DNA of 64,000 nucleotides from assembly GCA_963703745.1 (NCBI GenBank), contig CAVPFL010000003.1:744001-808000 (forward strand), given 5' to 3'. This DNA comes from AP-15 sp963703745 (GTDB lineage Bacteria > Pseudomonadota > Alphaproteobacteria > ATCC43930 > CGMCC-115725). Positions 52,516-61,037 of this stretch are shown here, in pieces. Each line of letters opens with the position of its first letter. Position 1 is the stretch's first letter. The translations under genes and the position numbers were made by a program. A model generated the notes under the pieces. The model was given only the letters and a program-made list of their open reading frames with translations. It made no database searches and was not told the origin of the DNA.

Positions 52516-53988
52516 CTACGGCATTCACACATCTCACTAGATTTTGTGGGTCGGTGCAGTGCATGCTGCTACATGGTGGTTTGGGGGAGAACCAAGGATG
52601 GTGCCTTTGGAGCGGATTGGCGAGTTTGGGGATATCCGCCGAGCGGAGCGGGGTGCTTGGCTGTTTGACCGGATTGTTTCGACTGGATCTTTGGTGTTTC
52701 GCCGGGTTGGTGGTGACCGCGCCGGGGAGATGGCGGCGCATCGCTTTTTGGCCTCGCCGGCGGTCACCGCGGTTGAGATCATCCAGACGCTGGGCGGGCG
52801 AACGGGCGAGCAATGTCAGGGACGGCGGATCGTCGCGGTTCAGGACACCACCGAGATCAATTTTAGCGGACGCGCTCGGGCGCGTCGGGGTCTGGGTCCC
52901 GCTGGCGACGGGAAGACACCGGGTTTTTTTGTGCATGGGGTTGTCGCCGTCGATCGCGAGGATGAAGCCGTGGTCGGCTTGTTGGATGCCGCGATCTGGA
53001 CCCGAACCGCCGGCAAGCGGGCTGCCACGCGGCGCCAGCGTCGGCTTGACGAGAAGGAATCGCAGCGCTGGCTGAGCGCAACCGAGGTGGTTGCCAAGCG
53101 CGCCGCCGGGGCCAACCAGCTGATCGTGGTTGGGGATCGCGAAAGCGACATCTTTGCGCTGTTCGCGCGCCGGCCCGGCGCGCGTCGAACTGGTGGTCCG
53201 TGCGGCGCAAGACCGCACGCTCGCGGATGGCACGCGGTTGTTTGCGCAGCCCGCGGCATGGCCGGCACTGGGCATGGCTGAAGTGCGGGTGGGGCCGCGC
53301 GGCCCGGGCGACAAGGGGCGTGTGGCCACGGTCACCCTGCGGGCCGGGCCGATCCGCGTGCGGCGACCGCATAATGGGGGCGATCCCAATGATCCCGAAT
53401 ACCGCGATCTGAGCTTGGTCGAGGCGCGCGAGGAACAGCCACCGCGCGGCACCGCGGCCATCCATTGGCGGCTGATCACCACCCTGCCGGTCGCCGATTT
53501 GGCGGCAGCCGAAGAGATTATTCAAATCTATCGGCTGCGCTGGCGCATCGAACAGGTCTTCCGCGCCAGCAAAAGTGACGGTCTGGAATTGCCGGACGTC
53601 CAGGTGCATGACGCCGACCGCCTGTTCAAGTTGGGGGCGCTGGCCATCGGCGCCGCGGTGCGCACGATCCAACTGGTCGATGCCCGCGCGGGCGGCCCCA
53701 GACCGGCCGCCGATGTTGCCGGCCCGGACACCCTGGAGGCCGCCGATGCGATTGCGCCAACTCTCGAAGGCAGGACGCCGCGTCAGAAGAATCCCCACCC
53801 GCCCCGCTCCTTGGCGTGGCTGTCGTGGATTGTCGCCCGGCTGGGCGGCTGGAATTGCTACTACAAGCCGCCCGGGCCCAAGACGATGCGCGCCGGTTGG
53901 GATCGGCTCGCGGCGATGGTCGCCGGATTCCACATTGCCTTGATCGTAAGTCATTGATAAATACGTATTATTTGTGTGAATCCCGTAG
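52516..53988 (+). mobile_element. IS4-family insertion sequence with 10-bp target duplication
   Basis: Ends are inverted repeats CTACGGCATTCACACA (left) and CTACGGGATTCACACA (right, inverse) with one mismatch. CCCCCGAATG is duplicated outside both ends (52506-52515 and 53989-53998). Removing the element restores CCCTCTCCCCC-GAAT-GGGGGAGAGGG, a palindrome of the class at 16006-16037. The 1473-bp element carries one transposase gene, broken by a frameshift. Confidence 0.9.
52598..53957 (+). pseudogene. IS4-family transposase with +1 frameshift
   Basis: The first frame runs from ATG 52598 through Asp in AVQDTTEINFSG and Asp in VVGDRESDIFALFARR. Near 53170-53185, in the GC-rich run CGCGCCGGCCCGGCGCGCG, homology moves +1 and continues ARVELVVRAAQDRTLADGTR, with the Glu motif YRLRWRIEQVFRASKSDGL, to 53957. 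All DDE residues are present but in two frames. IS4 elements are not known for +1 programmed shifting, so it is probably an inactivating indel or a sequence error. Confidence 0.85.
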
Positions 53989-54021
53989 CCCCCGAATGGG
54001 GGAGAGGGAAGGGTAGGGAGG

Positions 54022-54318
54022 CTAGTGCCCCGAAAGCATATTGGCAGTGCCGGTAAGGGTGCCGCTGGCGGTACCGAGCGCCCCGCCGACAACAGCTCCG
54101 ACGGGACCGCCGGTGGCCGCCCCCCTTGCGGCCCCGGCCGCCTCCCCGGACACCGCACCGGATACCGGGTTCCCATACCCCAGATGCCGCACCGGTTGGC
54201 AGACGCGGTTATGGTACCTGTAGCCCGGCGCACACGGATATTTCGCCATCGCCGCGCTCGACGTGCCCGCCGCCAGAACACCGGCGACGACCGCTAAAAC
54301 CTTGAACCTTGTTCGCAT
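54022..54318 (-). CDS. Exported glycine-zipper protein
   Basis: The 98-residue product has a signal peptide (MRTRFKVLAVVAGVLAAGTS, cut near AMA-KY), a short Cys-containing segment (YPCAPGYRYHNRVCQPV), and a Gly/Ala zipper (GEAAGAARGAATGGPVGAVV). GGAG precedes ATG 54318; the open frame upstream to 54384 lacks a site. Envelope location is inferred. It ends about 25 bp from the IS4 target palindrome. Confidence 0.65.
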   Translation of the reverse strand: MRTRFKVLAVVAGVLAAGTSSAAMAKYPCAPGYRYHNRVCQPVRHLGYGNPVSGAVSGEAAGAARGAATGGPVGAVVGGALGTASGTLTGTANMLSGH

Positions 54319-54609
54319 CGCTATCTCCGCGAAAGATGCAAAAGAGCGCCGAAGCACCTCTATCACCAGGTGAACGCTCGCCAATCGAATCGGTTCTGCA
54401 CGTGACGGAGCCCTCCTTCGTACGTGCCGAATTAGGATACCGATAGCAGCAGCAAACCGGCGTGGGCGGGCGCAAACGGCATCGCCCCGTCAAGGCGGCC
54501 GAGTTCTACGGCGTCAAGCGATCGATCAACCTTGTCAGTGATTCGAGCGGTCGGTTAGCATCCTCCCGATTCAACCCTTTGACCGACTAACCTAATCGAG
54601 GGCAGTGCC

Positions 54610-55047
54610 ATGCCAAAGATCCTGATCGTCCATGGTGCCGGCATGAATATGCGCGGCAAGGTCCAAACCGAGATTTTCGGCCCGATGACCCTGCCCGAAT
54701 ATGACGAGCGCATCCGCGGCTACGCCGCTGAATTAGGCCTCGAAATCGAGATCTTCCATTCGAATGTCGAAGGCGACGTGATCAACAAATTCTACGACGC
54801 CAACGACAAGGGCTTTGACGCGGCGCTGTTCAACCCGGCGGCGTTCGGCTCCGGCTATCCGGCGCTCGTCGCGGCGATCTCGCAGGTCAGCTTTCCGACG
54901 ATCGAGGTCCATATCTCAAACCCGATCCGGCGCGGCCCGGCCTCGGAAACCGCGCGCACCAGCCACGGCATCGTCGCGGGCTTTGGTCTCGGCGGCTATT
55001 ATCTGGCATTGTACGGCGTGCGTGACCTCTTGGCGGCAAAAAAGTGA
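54610..55047 (+). CDS. Type II dehydroquinase (AroQ)-like protein lacking usual catalytic residues
   Basis: The 145-residue protein has the AroQ flavodoxin-like fold pattern: KILIVHGAGMNMRG, LEIEIFHSNVEGDVINKF, ALFNPAAFG, PTIEVHISNPIRRG and GIVAGFGLGGYYLAL. The active-site His region (EVHISN) is kept. In the flexible lid, however, the catalytic Arg and Tyr (as in RREPxxYG of true AroQ) are replaced (GKVQTEIFG: Tyr to Phe). It probably does not make shikimate precursors. It overlaps the Gfo/Idh gene by 4 nt and heads a three-gene operon, so a related dehydration or isomerisation step in a catabolic path is likely. Confidence 0.75.
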   Translation: MPKILIVHGAGMNMRGKVQTEIFGPMTLPEYDERIRGYAAELGLEIEIFHSNVEGDVINKFYDANDKGFDAALFNPAAFGSGYPALVAAISQVSFPTIEVHISNPIRRGPASETARTSHGIVAGFGLGGYYLALYGVRDLLAAKK

Positions 55048-56060
55048 TCCGCGCCGCGATCGTCGGGCTCGGTCGCTGGGGCCGAACCCTGGTCGGCGCG
55101 GTCCAGGGCAGCAGCACCGAGTTTCGCTTTACCGCGGGCCATAGCCGCACGCGCGCGACCGCGGCACCCTTTTGTGCCGAACACAGCCTCTGCTGGCGCG
55201 ACGATCTCAATGAGATCCTCGCCGATCCCGACATCGATGCGGTGGTCTTTGCAACCCCGCATAGCCAACATGGAGTCCAGGTCGAGCGCGCCGCCGCCGC
55301 CGGCAAGCACGTTTTTATGGAAAAGCCGTTCACGCTCAACGTGAAGAGCGCCGAAGCGGCACTCGCCGCGGTCGCGCGCGCCGGCATGGTCCTGGGCGTC
55401 GCTTACCCGCGGCGTTTTCACCCGGCGATGATCGAGCTGAAGACGCGGCTCGCCGACGGCCGGCTCGGGCTTCCGACCCACGCCGAGACAACGCAGGTCT
55501 CGTCTGCCGGGCACTTCATGCCCGAGGGCTATTACTGGCGCGCCGACCCGCGGGAAGCCCCGGCGGGTGCGATGACCGCGACCGGCGTCCACAATCTCGA
55601 CGCGTTGATCTATCTGTTTGGCCGTATCGACGAGGTCTATTGCCTCAGCCTGCACCGCGTGATGAGCCGGATCGAGGATACGACGAGCGTCTTGATGCGG
55701 TTCGAAAACGGCATGTCGGCGAGCCTTTATTGCTCGCTCGTCACTGCCCCGACCTATCGGTTCGCGGTCTACGGCACCAAGGGGTGCGCCGAGCTGCAGG
55801 GCCAGGATTCTGATTTTCGCTTCACGCCGGTGCCGGATGCGATACCGGCCGCCGGCCCTCACCGCGCTGGCCCGCCGGAGGTCATCGAGTACAAGGGCTT
55901 CAATGCGCTCAAGGCCGAGTTGGAAGGCTTTGCCGCAGCAATCAACGGCGTGCGACCCTATCCGATCACCCCTGCGGAGATCGTCCACGGGGTCGCCGTC
56001 TTCGAGGCGATCGTGCAATCGGCCGCAACCGGCCGGCCGGTCAAAGTCGCCCGGCTCTAG
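55044..56060 (+). CDS. Gfo/Idh/MocA-family oxidoreductase
   Basis: The 338-residue protein has an N-terminal Rossmann domain (IRAAIVGLGRWGRTLVGAVQ, then DIDAVVFATPHSQHG, GKHVFMEKPFTLNVKSAEAA with the EKP Lys about residue 95). The C-terminal domain has GVHNLDALIYLFGRIDEVYC. These enzymes oxidise or reduce sugars, cyclitols or related acids with NAD(P). Start GTG 55044 overlaps the AroQ-like stop (GTGA). The hydroxyacid dehydrogenase follows 14 bp later. Confidence 0.88.
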   Translation: MIRAAIVGLGRWGRTLVGAVQGSSTEFRFTAGHSRTRATAAPFCAEHSLCWRDDLNEILADPDIDAVVFATPHSQHGVQVERAAAAGKHVFMEKPFTLNVKSAEAALAAVARAGMVLGVAYPRRFHPAMIELKTRLADGRLGLPTHAETTQVSSAGHFMPEGYYWRADPREAPAGAMTATGVHNLDALIYLFGRIDEVYCLSLHRVMSRIEDTTSVLMRFENGMSASLYCSLVTAPTYRFAVYGTKGCAELQGQDSDFRFTPVPDAIPAAGPHRAGPPEVIEYKGFNALKAELEGFAAAINGVRPYPITPAEIVHGVAVFEAIVQSAATGRPVKVARL

Positions 56061-56074
56061 CCAGGTACCGCCAA

Positions 56075-57082
56075 ATGCCCGTAACCGTGCTGTACCCGGA
56101 GGACCGACAGATCCCCGACGAGAGCGTCGAGCGCGAGATTTTCGGCCCGGAAGTGGAAATCATCCGCCGTACCAAAACGGCGCTCAACCAGCTCGACCCA
56201 GCCGATTGTGCCGAGGTTGACGGGTTGATGATCATGCGCCACGCCGTCTCGGCCGAGGATATCGCCCGTTTCTCGCGACTGCGCGCGATCGTCCGCATGG
56301 GTGTCGGTTACGACAGGATCGACCGGGTGGCGGCCGCGGCGCACAACATCCTCGTCTGCAACGTGCCGGATTACGGCACGACCGAAGTTGCCGACCACGC
56401 AATGGCTTTGGTGTTGTCATTGCGCCGCGGCATCGTCCTCTATCACGAACGGATGAGGTCGGACCCGCCGGCCTGGGGCGTCGTCAAGAACGACCTGATC
56501 CGCCGCCTCGGCGTGCAGAATTTTGGGATCATCGGGCTCGGCCGGATCGGCACCGCGGTGGCGTTGCGCGCCCGCGCTTTTGGCTTCCGAGTGAGCTTCT
56601 ACGATCCCTATCTGCCGAACGGCGCCGAGCTGGCGCTCGGCATCGGCCGTGCTCTAAGCCTGGAAGACCTGTTGCGGGACACCGACACCCTGTCGATCCA
56701 CACGCCGTTGACCCGCGAAACCGATGGCTTGCTGGGCTACGACCAGCTCTCGCTGTTGCCCAAGGGGGCGGTCGTCGTCAACACCGCGCGCGGCCCGATC
56801 ATCGACGTCGATGCCTTGCTGGCGTTATTGCGCAGCGGCCGTGTCGCTGCCGCCGGGCTCGACGTGCTGCCGGTCGAACCGCCGGTAGACCCGGTCCCGG
56901 AAATTTTGCGGGCCTATCGCGAGCGCGAGCCGGGACTTGAAGGACGGCTCGTCATCACGTCGCACGCCGCCTGGTTTACCCCTGAATCGGAAGCCGACAC
57001 GCGCCGCAAGTCGGCCGAGACGATGCGCGCGGCATTGCTGACCAACCGCCCGCAGAACGTCATCACCCCCGAGATGTATTAG
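56075..57082 (+). CDS. D-2-hydroxyacid dehydrogenase (C-terminal-binding-protein-like)
   Basis: The 335-residue protein has the NAD motif FGIIGLGRIGTAVALRARAFG (split here at 20: FGIIGLGRIGTAVALRARAF) near residue 150. The catalytic residues are Arg in VVNTARGPIIDVDALL, Glu in DVLPVEPPVDP and His in ITSHAAWFTPESE. The AAWFTPE ending is typical of the CtBP-like subgroup. It reduces 2-keto acids or oxidises D-2-hydroxyacids. It closes the operon with the AroQ-like and Gfo/Idh genes and converges with the hydrolase gene. Confidence 0.9.
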   Translation: MPVTVLYPEDRQIPDESVEREIFGPEVEIIRRTKTALNQLDPADCAEVDGLMIMRHAVSAEDIARFSRLRAIVRMGVGYDRIDRVAAAAHNILVCNVPDYGTTEVADHAMALVLSLRRGIVLYHERMRSDPPAWGVVKNDLIRRLGVQNFGIIGLGRIGTAVALRARAFGFRVSFYDPYLPNGAELALGIGRALSLEDLLRDTDTLSIHTPLTRETDGLLGYDQLSLLPKGAVVVNTARGPIIDVDALLALLRSGRVAAAGLDVLPVEPPVDPVPEILRAYREREPGLEGRLVITSHAAWFTPESEADTRRKSAETMRAALLTNRPQNVITPEMY

Positions 57083-57121
57083 AGCTAAAGCTAGTCCCGG
57101 GGATGACGACGCAGACGCGGT

Positions 57122-57901
57122 CTATTGGGCGGCGGCGGCCAACGGCTGGGCAGCGGCGGCAGGCCGGTGCGCCTTGAGGAATGCACGCACATGGCGCAGC
57201 GCGAGCTGGATCTGCTCCGGGTTCGCCTTCCATGGATAGATACTAACCTGTGCGTTGGGCGCGAGATGTGCGCTCTCCAGCGCCACCGCGTAAGGGTGGG
57301 CCGGGACGTCGTCAGGCAATACCAGAATCGGCGTGTGGCAGCTCCTGACGAAATCGCGGGTCACGGTGAATACAAAGTCGGCGTTGGCACGATACATCTT
57401 TTGGAGGAAGGCGCCGGCCTTCTCCATCGTGATTTCGGGCCGGCGTTCGCATAATGCCGGGGCCCAGCCCTTGATGTTGTTCTGGTAGAACAGGTCGGGC
57501 ATCGTCGGGCGAAAGCCGGAGGGCTGCGCCAGCACGGCGGCGATGATGCGGCCGGGCGCCCGCTTTAAGAGGTTCCAAATGAACGGGCCGCCGATGCAGA
57601 AGCCCAGCACCATAAACTCGCGGATGCCGAGGTGATCCATCAGGCCGAGCTGGTCGTCGGTGTAGGCGTCCCACGGCCGGTCGGTCTCGATCGGCCCCGT
57701 GGACTGGCCGCCATTGGCGTTTCGCAAATCCGCCGAGATGACGCGGTACTCGCTCTTGAACTCCTCCATCGGGTTGAACGGGTGGTTCGCGAGACCCGCG
57801 ACCGTGGAGTTCAGCCCCCCGCCGGGGATGACCAGCAGCGGGAAGCCGGAGCCGACTTCTTGGTAATGAATGCGAACGTTGCCCTTTTCGTAGAACGGCA
57901 T
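57122..57901 (-). CDS. Alpha/beta hydrolase with Cys nucleophile
   Basis: The 259-residue protein has the hydrolase fold: oxyanion region LLVIPGGGLNST, nucleophile elbow VLGFCIGGPFIWN (Cys about residue 98 in G-F-C-I-G, where most members have Ser), Asp near ILVLPDDVPAHP and His late in the chain. Dienelactone hydrolases also use Cys at this site. The Ala/Pro-rich tail is low complexity. AGGAG lies before ATG 57901; the frame extends further upstream only into the LLM gene. It follows the LLM gene by 26 bp on the same strand. Confidence 0.85.
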   Translation of the reverse strand: MPFYEKGNVRIHYQEVGSGFPLLVIPGGGLNSTVAGLANHPFNPMEEFKSEYRVISADLRNANGGQSTGPIETDRPWDAYTDDQLGLMDHLGIREFMVLGFCIGGPFIWNLLKRAPGRIIAAVLAQPSGFRPTMPDLFYQNNIKGWAPALCERRPEITMEKAGAFLQKMYRANADFVFTVTRDFVRSCHTPILVLPDDVPAHPYAVALESAHLAPNAQVSIYPWKANPEQIQLALRHVRAFLKAHRPAAAAQPLAAAAQ

Positions 57902-57927
57902 GGCAGTGTTCTCCTTATCCGGTGTGG

Positions 57928-58773
57928 TTACGACTTGACGAAATCGCGGACGCGCTCGATCTCCTCGATCGCGCCGAATTGCGAGCCAATCAGGATCTCC
58001 TCGAAGCCCAGTTGCTCGACGCGTTTGATGCGCCGGCGCGCCTCCCCCGGCGAGCAGATGAAATTGACCGACGCTACCTTCGCCAGCTGGGTGGATTCGG
58101 GACGCTCGGCGAGGTCGATCGAGCAATTGGCGAGGACGGCGTTGGTGCCGCCGGCCTCGCGATAGATCTTCATGCCATATTCGAGATCGTCCCAGCTGCT
58201 GAACCGGCCGGACGGGGTCCAGCCCTGAGCTTGCTTGGCGGCATAGGTGATCCAACGGGGGCTGCGCCAGGCGCCAATTAGGATCGGAGGCCCGCCCTTG
58301 CATCCCGGCCAAGTCGAGAGGGTGCCGCCGTTGATCGGCTCGCCATTCCACGCTCGGCTCATGATGTCGAGGTCGTTTCTGAAGGTGCGGAACCGGTGAT
58401 CGTAATCGTAGCCGAGCAACGCGAAATCGTCGCGCGTCGAGCCGCTGCCGACGCCGAGGATCAGGCGATTATTCGACATTGCCTGCAGCGACTGGATGCG
58501 ATGGGCGAGCTCGACCGGGTTGCGTAATGGGAGTTGTAGCACGGCGATCCCTAGCTGGACCCGCTGCGTCACCGCGGCGCTCGCCGTCAGTACCTGGAGC
58601 GAGTCCAAGGTGGGCCGGCCGCGGCCCACCGAATCCCCGACCCAGATGCCGGGAAACCCTCGAGCTTCCACCTCCCGGGCGAAATCGGTGATGCGATCCA
58701 TCAACCCGCTGTCGGGGTTCGCCCCACCTGGTCCTGCAGCGGAGCTGATCCGGATCATTGTGCTTACGCGCAT
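57928..58773 (-). CDS. LLM-class flavin-dependent oxidoreductase (luciferase-like)
   Basis: The 281-residue protein has the bacterial-luciferase barrel: FAREVEARGFPGIWVGDSVG, LQVLTASAAVTQRVQLGIAV, RNPVELAHRIQSLQAMSNNR, LILGVGSGSTRDDFALLG, and GAWRSPRWITYAAKQAQGW. Such enzymes use reduced FMN or F420 to oxidise or reduce small organics. With an F420-type reductase at 51058, F420 use is possible but unproven. AGAGGAA precedes the start. It stands between the hydrolase and the GMC pair on one strand. Confidence 0.87.
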   Translation of the reverse strand: MRVSTMIRISSAAGPGGANPDSGLMDRITDFAREVEARGFPGIWVGDSVGRGRPTLDSLQVLTASAAVTQRVQLGIAVLQLPLRNPVELAHRIQSLQAMSNNRLILGVGSGSTRDDFALLGYDYDHRFRTFRNDLDIMSRAWNGEPINGGTLSTWPGCKGGPPILIGAWRSPRWITYAAKQAQGWTPSGRFSSWDDLEYGMKIYREAGGTNAVLANCSIDLAERPESTQLAKVASVNFICSPGEARRRIKRVEQLGFEEILIGSQFGAIEEIERVRDFVKS

Positions 58774-58803
58774 GCCGTTTTTCCTCTTAATCTTTATCGG
58801 AGG

Positions 58804-59253
58804 CTACGCGCGGCGCCACATCGGCGGCCGCGCTCGGACGGGATCGAGTAGCGACCAGTCGCCCTGTTCCAACTCATGGCCCTTGGGATAGGGCGGGCGC
58901 GGCTCCAATCCAAGAGAGCGGACGACACGATCGTCGCGATAATAGCACTGCAGAACGACACGGGTCAGCGTCGCTACGGCGGCCCCGCCTGTCGCGCGCA
59001 GTTCCAGCGCCACCGCCTCGCGCCGTGGCGGGTCGAGACTGGCCAGTGGCCGCCCCCCGGCAAGACGCGCGAGCTCGTCCAACGCCTCCCGTACAAGGCC
59101 CGCATCGCGGCCGAGGGTTTTCACTATATCGGCCTGGATCGAGGGATCATCCGCACCGGGCACATCGAATTCCATGCTGGCTGGGATCATCTCGGCCGCG
59201 ATGGCGCGCAAATCGTCGCGCTGGGCCGGGGTAAGGAGACTGTCCGTGGACAT
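58804..59253 (-). CDS. Gluconate 2-dehydrogenase subunit 3-like protein
   Basis: The 149-residue protein (LTPAQRDDLRAIAAEMIPAS, VREALDELARLAGGRPLASL, VVLQCYYRDDRVVRSLGLEP, RPPYPKGHELEQGD) matches the small subunit family that accompanies GMC flavoprotein dehydrogenases. No Tat signal is present, unlike many relatives, suggesting a cytosolic complex or co-export with a partner. It begins 8 bp after the GMC stop and is surely co-transcribed. Confidence 0.75.
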   Translation of the reverse strand: MSTDSLLTPAQRDDLRAIAAEMIPASMEFDVPGADDPSIQADIVKTLGRDAGLVREALDELARLAGGRPLASLDPPRREAVALELRATGGAAVATLTRVVLQCYYRDDRVVRSLGLEPRPPYPKGHELEQGDWSLLDPVRARPPMWRRA

Positions 59254-59261
59254 AATTCGCC

Positions 59262-60860
59262 TCAGTCGAACAAATTGGCCAAGCGCTGCTTTATCTGATC
59301 GGCGATGTAGAGCGCCAAGGCCTGGATAGTGGAGGTCGGGTTCACGCCGCCGGAAGTAACGAACAGGCTGCCGTCGACGATGAACAAGTTTTTCACGTCG
59401 TGCGATCGCCCCCACGGGTTCACAACCGAGCGGGCCGGATCGGTGCCCATGCGTGCGGTACCCAGAAGGTGCCAGCCGCCGTACAGAATGGGGCTGTTGA
59501 CGCAGATGTCGGTTGCCTTCGCCGCGGCGAGGATCTCCTTCGCACGGGCGATGCCGTGTTCCATCATTCGCGCCGTGTTCTCGCCGATCCGGTAGTCGAT
59601 CCGCGGCGCTGGGATGCCGTGGCTGTCCTTCAGCACTGGGTCGAGGGTCACGCGGTTACGTTCTTCCGGAAGGTCCTCGCAGATCGCGGACAGGCCGAGG
59701 CGGTGACCATTGAGGCGACGGAACGCGGCGTGATGGCCGGCACCCCAGGGTAAGAGGCCCTTCGCTTCGCTGGCGACGGCCTCTGCGACAGGCCCGACGC
59801 CGCGGCCGAACTGAAACGTGTAACCGCGCACAAACCCACGCGACAGGTCGGTTTCGTAAAACTCTTTGCTCCACAGGCAGGTCGGCGGCGCACGATTGCT
59901 GTCCGTCTCCTCGGGTACATACCCGTAGACCTGGGCGTAAGGGTGGAACATTAGGTTCTTGCCGACCAGGCCGCTGGAATTGGCAAGCCCGTTCGGGAAA
60001 TGCCTGGAGGCCGAATTCAGCAGCAGTCGCGGCGTGCCCACGCCATTGCAGGCAAGTACGACCACCTCGGCGGCCTGAAATTGCTCGATGCCGTCCGCGT
60101 CGTAATACACGACTCCCGCGGCCATGCCGTGCTCATTTGTCGTGATCTCGCGCACCCGGCATTGCGTGCGCAGCTCGACGCCGGCCCGCCGCGCCGCGGG
60201 CCAATAGGTGATGTCGGTGCTCGCCTTCGCCCCCTGCGCGCAAGCCGGTGTGCAATGGCCCAGATTAATGCAGCGCGCGCGTCCCTCGTAATCCACGGTG
60301 GCGACCGTGGTATCGGACGGCCACCAGTGCCAGCCGAGCCGATTCATCGCCTTGGCCAGCATCGCGCCGGAGCGGCCGAGCGGGAGCGGCGGCATCGGCG
60401 GATTTCTCGGCGGTACGCCGGGATCGCCGGCGAGGCCGGAGACCCCCATCATTCGGTCATTCTCCTCGAAGAACCGCACCAAGGTGTCGTAATCGATGGG
60501 CCAGTCGTCGGCCACGCCATCCAGGCTGCGCACGCGAAAGTCGGACGGATGCAATCGCGGAAAATGCGCCGTGTACATCACGGTGCCGCCGCCCACGCCG
60601 TTGAAGTTGACAACCTTGATCGGCGAGTTGTCATCGTTGATCGGGTAATCCTCGGGCCGGGCGCGGATATTTGGGCTGGGCGAATAGTCGCCGAAGACAC
60701 GCGCCTCCCAGTCGCGGCCCGTGCTGGGATACATGGCGGGATTCATCCAGCCGCCTTGCTCGAGGCAGAGGATGTGCATCCTCGTGTCGGCGAGACTCCA
60801 GGCCACGGCGGCACCCGACGCGCCGGCGCCGATGATCAGCACATCCACGGGGTTGTTCAT
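59262..60860 (-). CDS. GMC-family FAD oxidoreductase
   Basis: The 532-residue protein has FAD motif DVLIIGAGASGAAVAWSLAD at the N-terminus, NGVGGGTVMYTAHFPRLHPSDF, and C-terminal GGWHLLGTARMGTDPARSVV with DGSLFVTSGGVNPTSTIQAL. The active-site His lies in GGWHLLG. It oxidises alcohols or sugars, passing electrons on through partners. It has no signal peptide and its operon lacks a cytochrome subunit, as the next gene is the subunit-3-like protein. AAAGGG precedes the start. Confidence 0.9.
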   Translation of the reverse strand: MNNPVDVLIIGAGASGAAVAWSLADTRMHILCLEQGGWMNPAMYPSTGRDWEARVFGDYSPSPNIRARPEDYPINDDNSPIKVVNFNGVGGGTVMYTAHFPRLHPSDFRVRSLDGVADDWPIDYDTLVRFFEENDRMMGVSGLAGDPGVPPRNPPMPPLPLGRSGAMLAKAMNRLGWHWWPSDTTVATVDYEGRARCINLGHCTPACAQGAKASTDITYWPAARRAGVELRTQCRVREITTNEHGMAAGVVYYDADGIEQFQAAEVVVLACNGVGTPRLLLNSASRHFPNGLANSSGLVGKNLMFHPYAQVYGYVPEETDSNRAPPTCLWSKEFYETDLSRGFVRGYTFQFGRGVGPVAEAVASEAKGLLPWGAGHHAAFRRLNGHRLGLSAICEDLPEERNRVTLDPVLKDSHGIPAPRIDYRIGENTARMMEHGIARAKEILAAAKATDICVNSPILYGGWHLLGTARMGTDPARSVVNPWGRSHDVKNLFIVDGSLFVTSGGVNPTSTIQALALYIADQIKQRLANLFD

Positions 60861-61037
60861 GCTGCCCTTTCCTGCACCACGCGCAGCATGCCTCTATCGG
60901 CTCTCGAGATGCAATGCCGCGCCGGCTCTGTGACGGGAAGCAGCAGAGTAGAGGGCGGTCGAACCGTGCGAGATAGTTCTAGCGGCGGGCAGACTGCCTG
61001 AGCCATATTATGCTGCACCGCAACATGGGGAGTAGCA

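Noticed and set aside
53130..53190. Programmed frameshift in the IS4 transposase
   Set aside because: The shift is +1, in a GC run without a slippery heptamer, and IS4 transposases are normally single-frame. An indel or sequence error is more likely.
52863..54281. Long minus-strand frames (472 and 338 codons) across the IS4 element
   Set aside because: Antisense to the transposase, spanning the element end and the target duplication, so they cannot be an ancestral gene.
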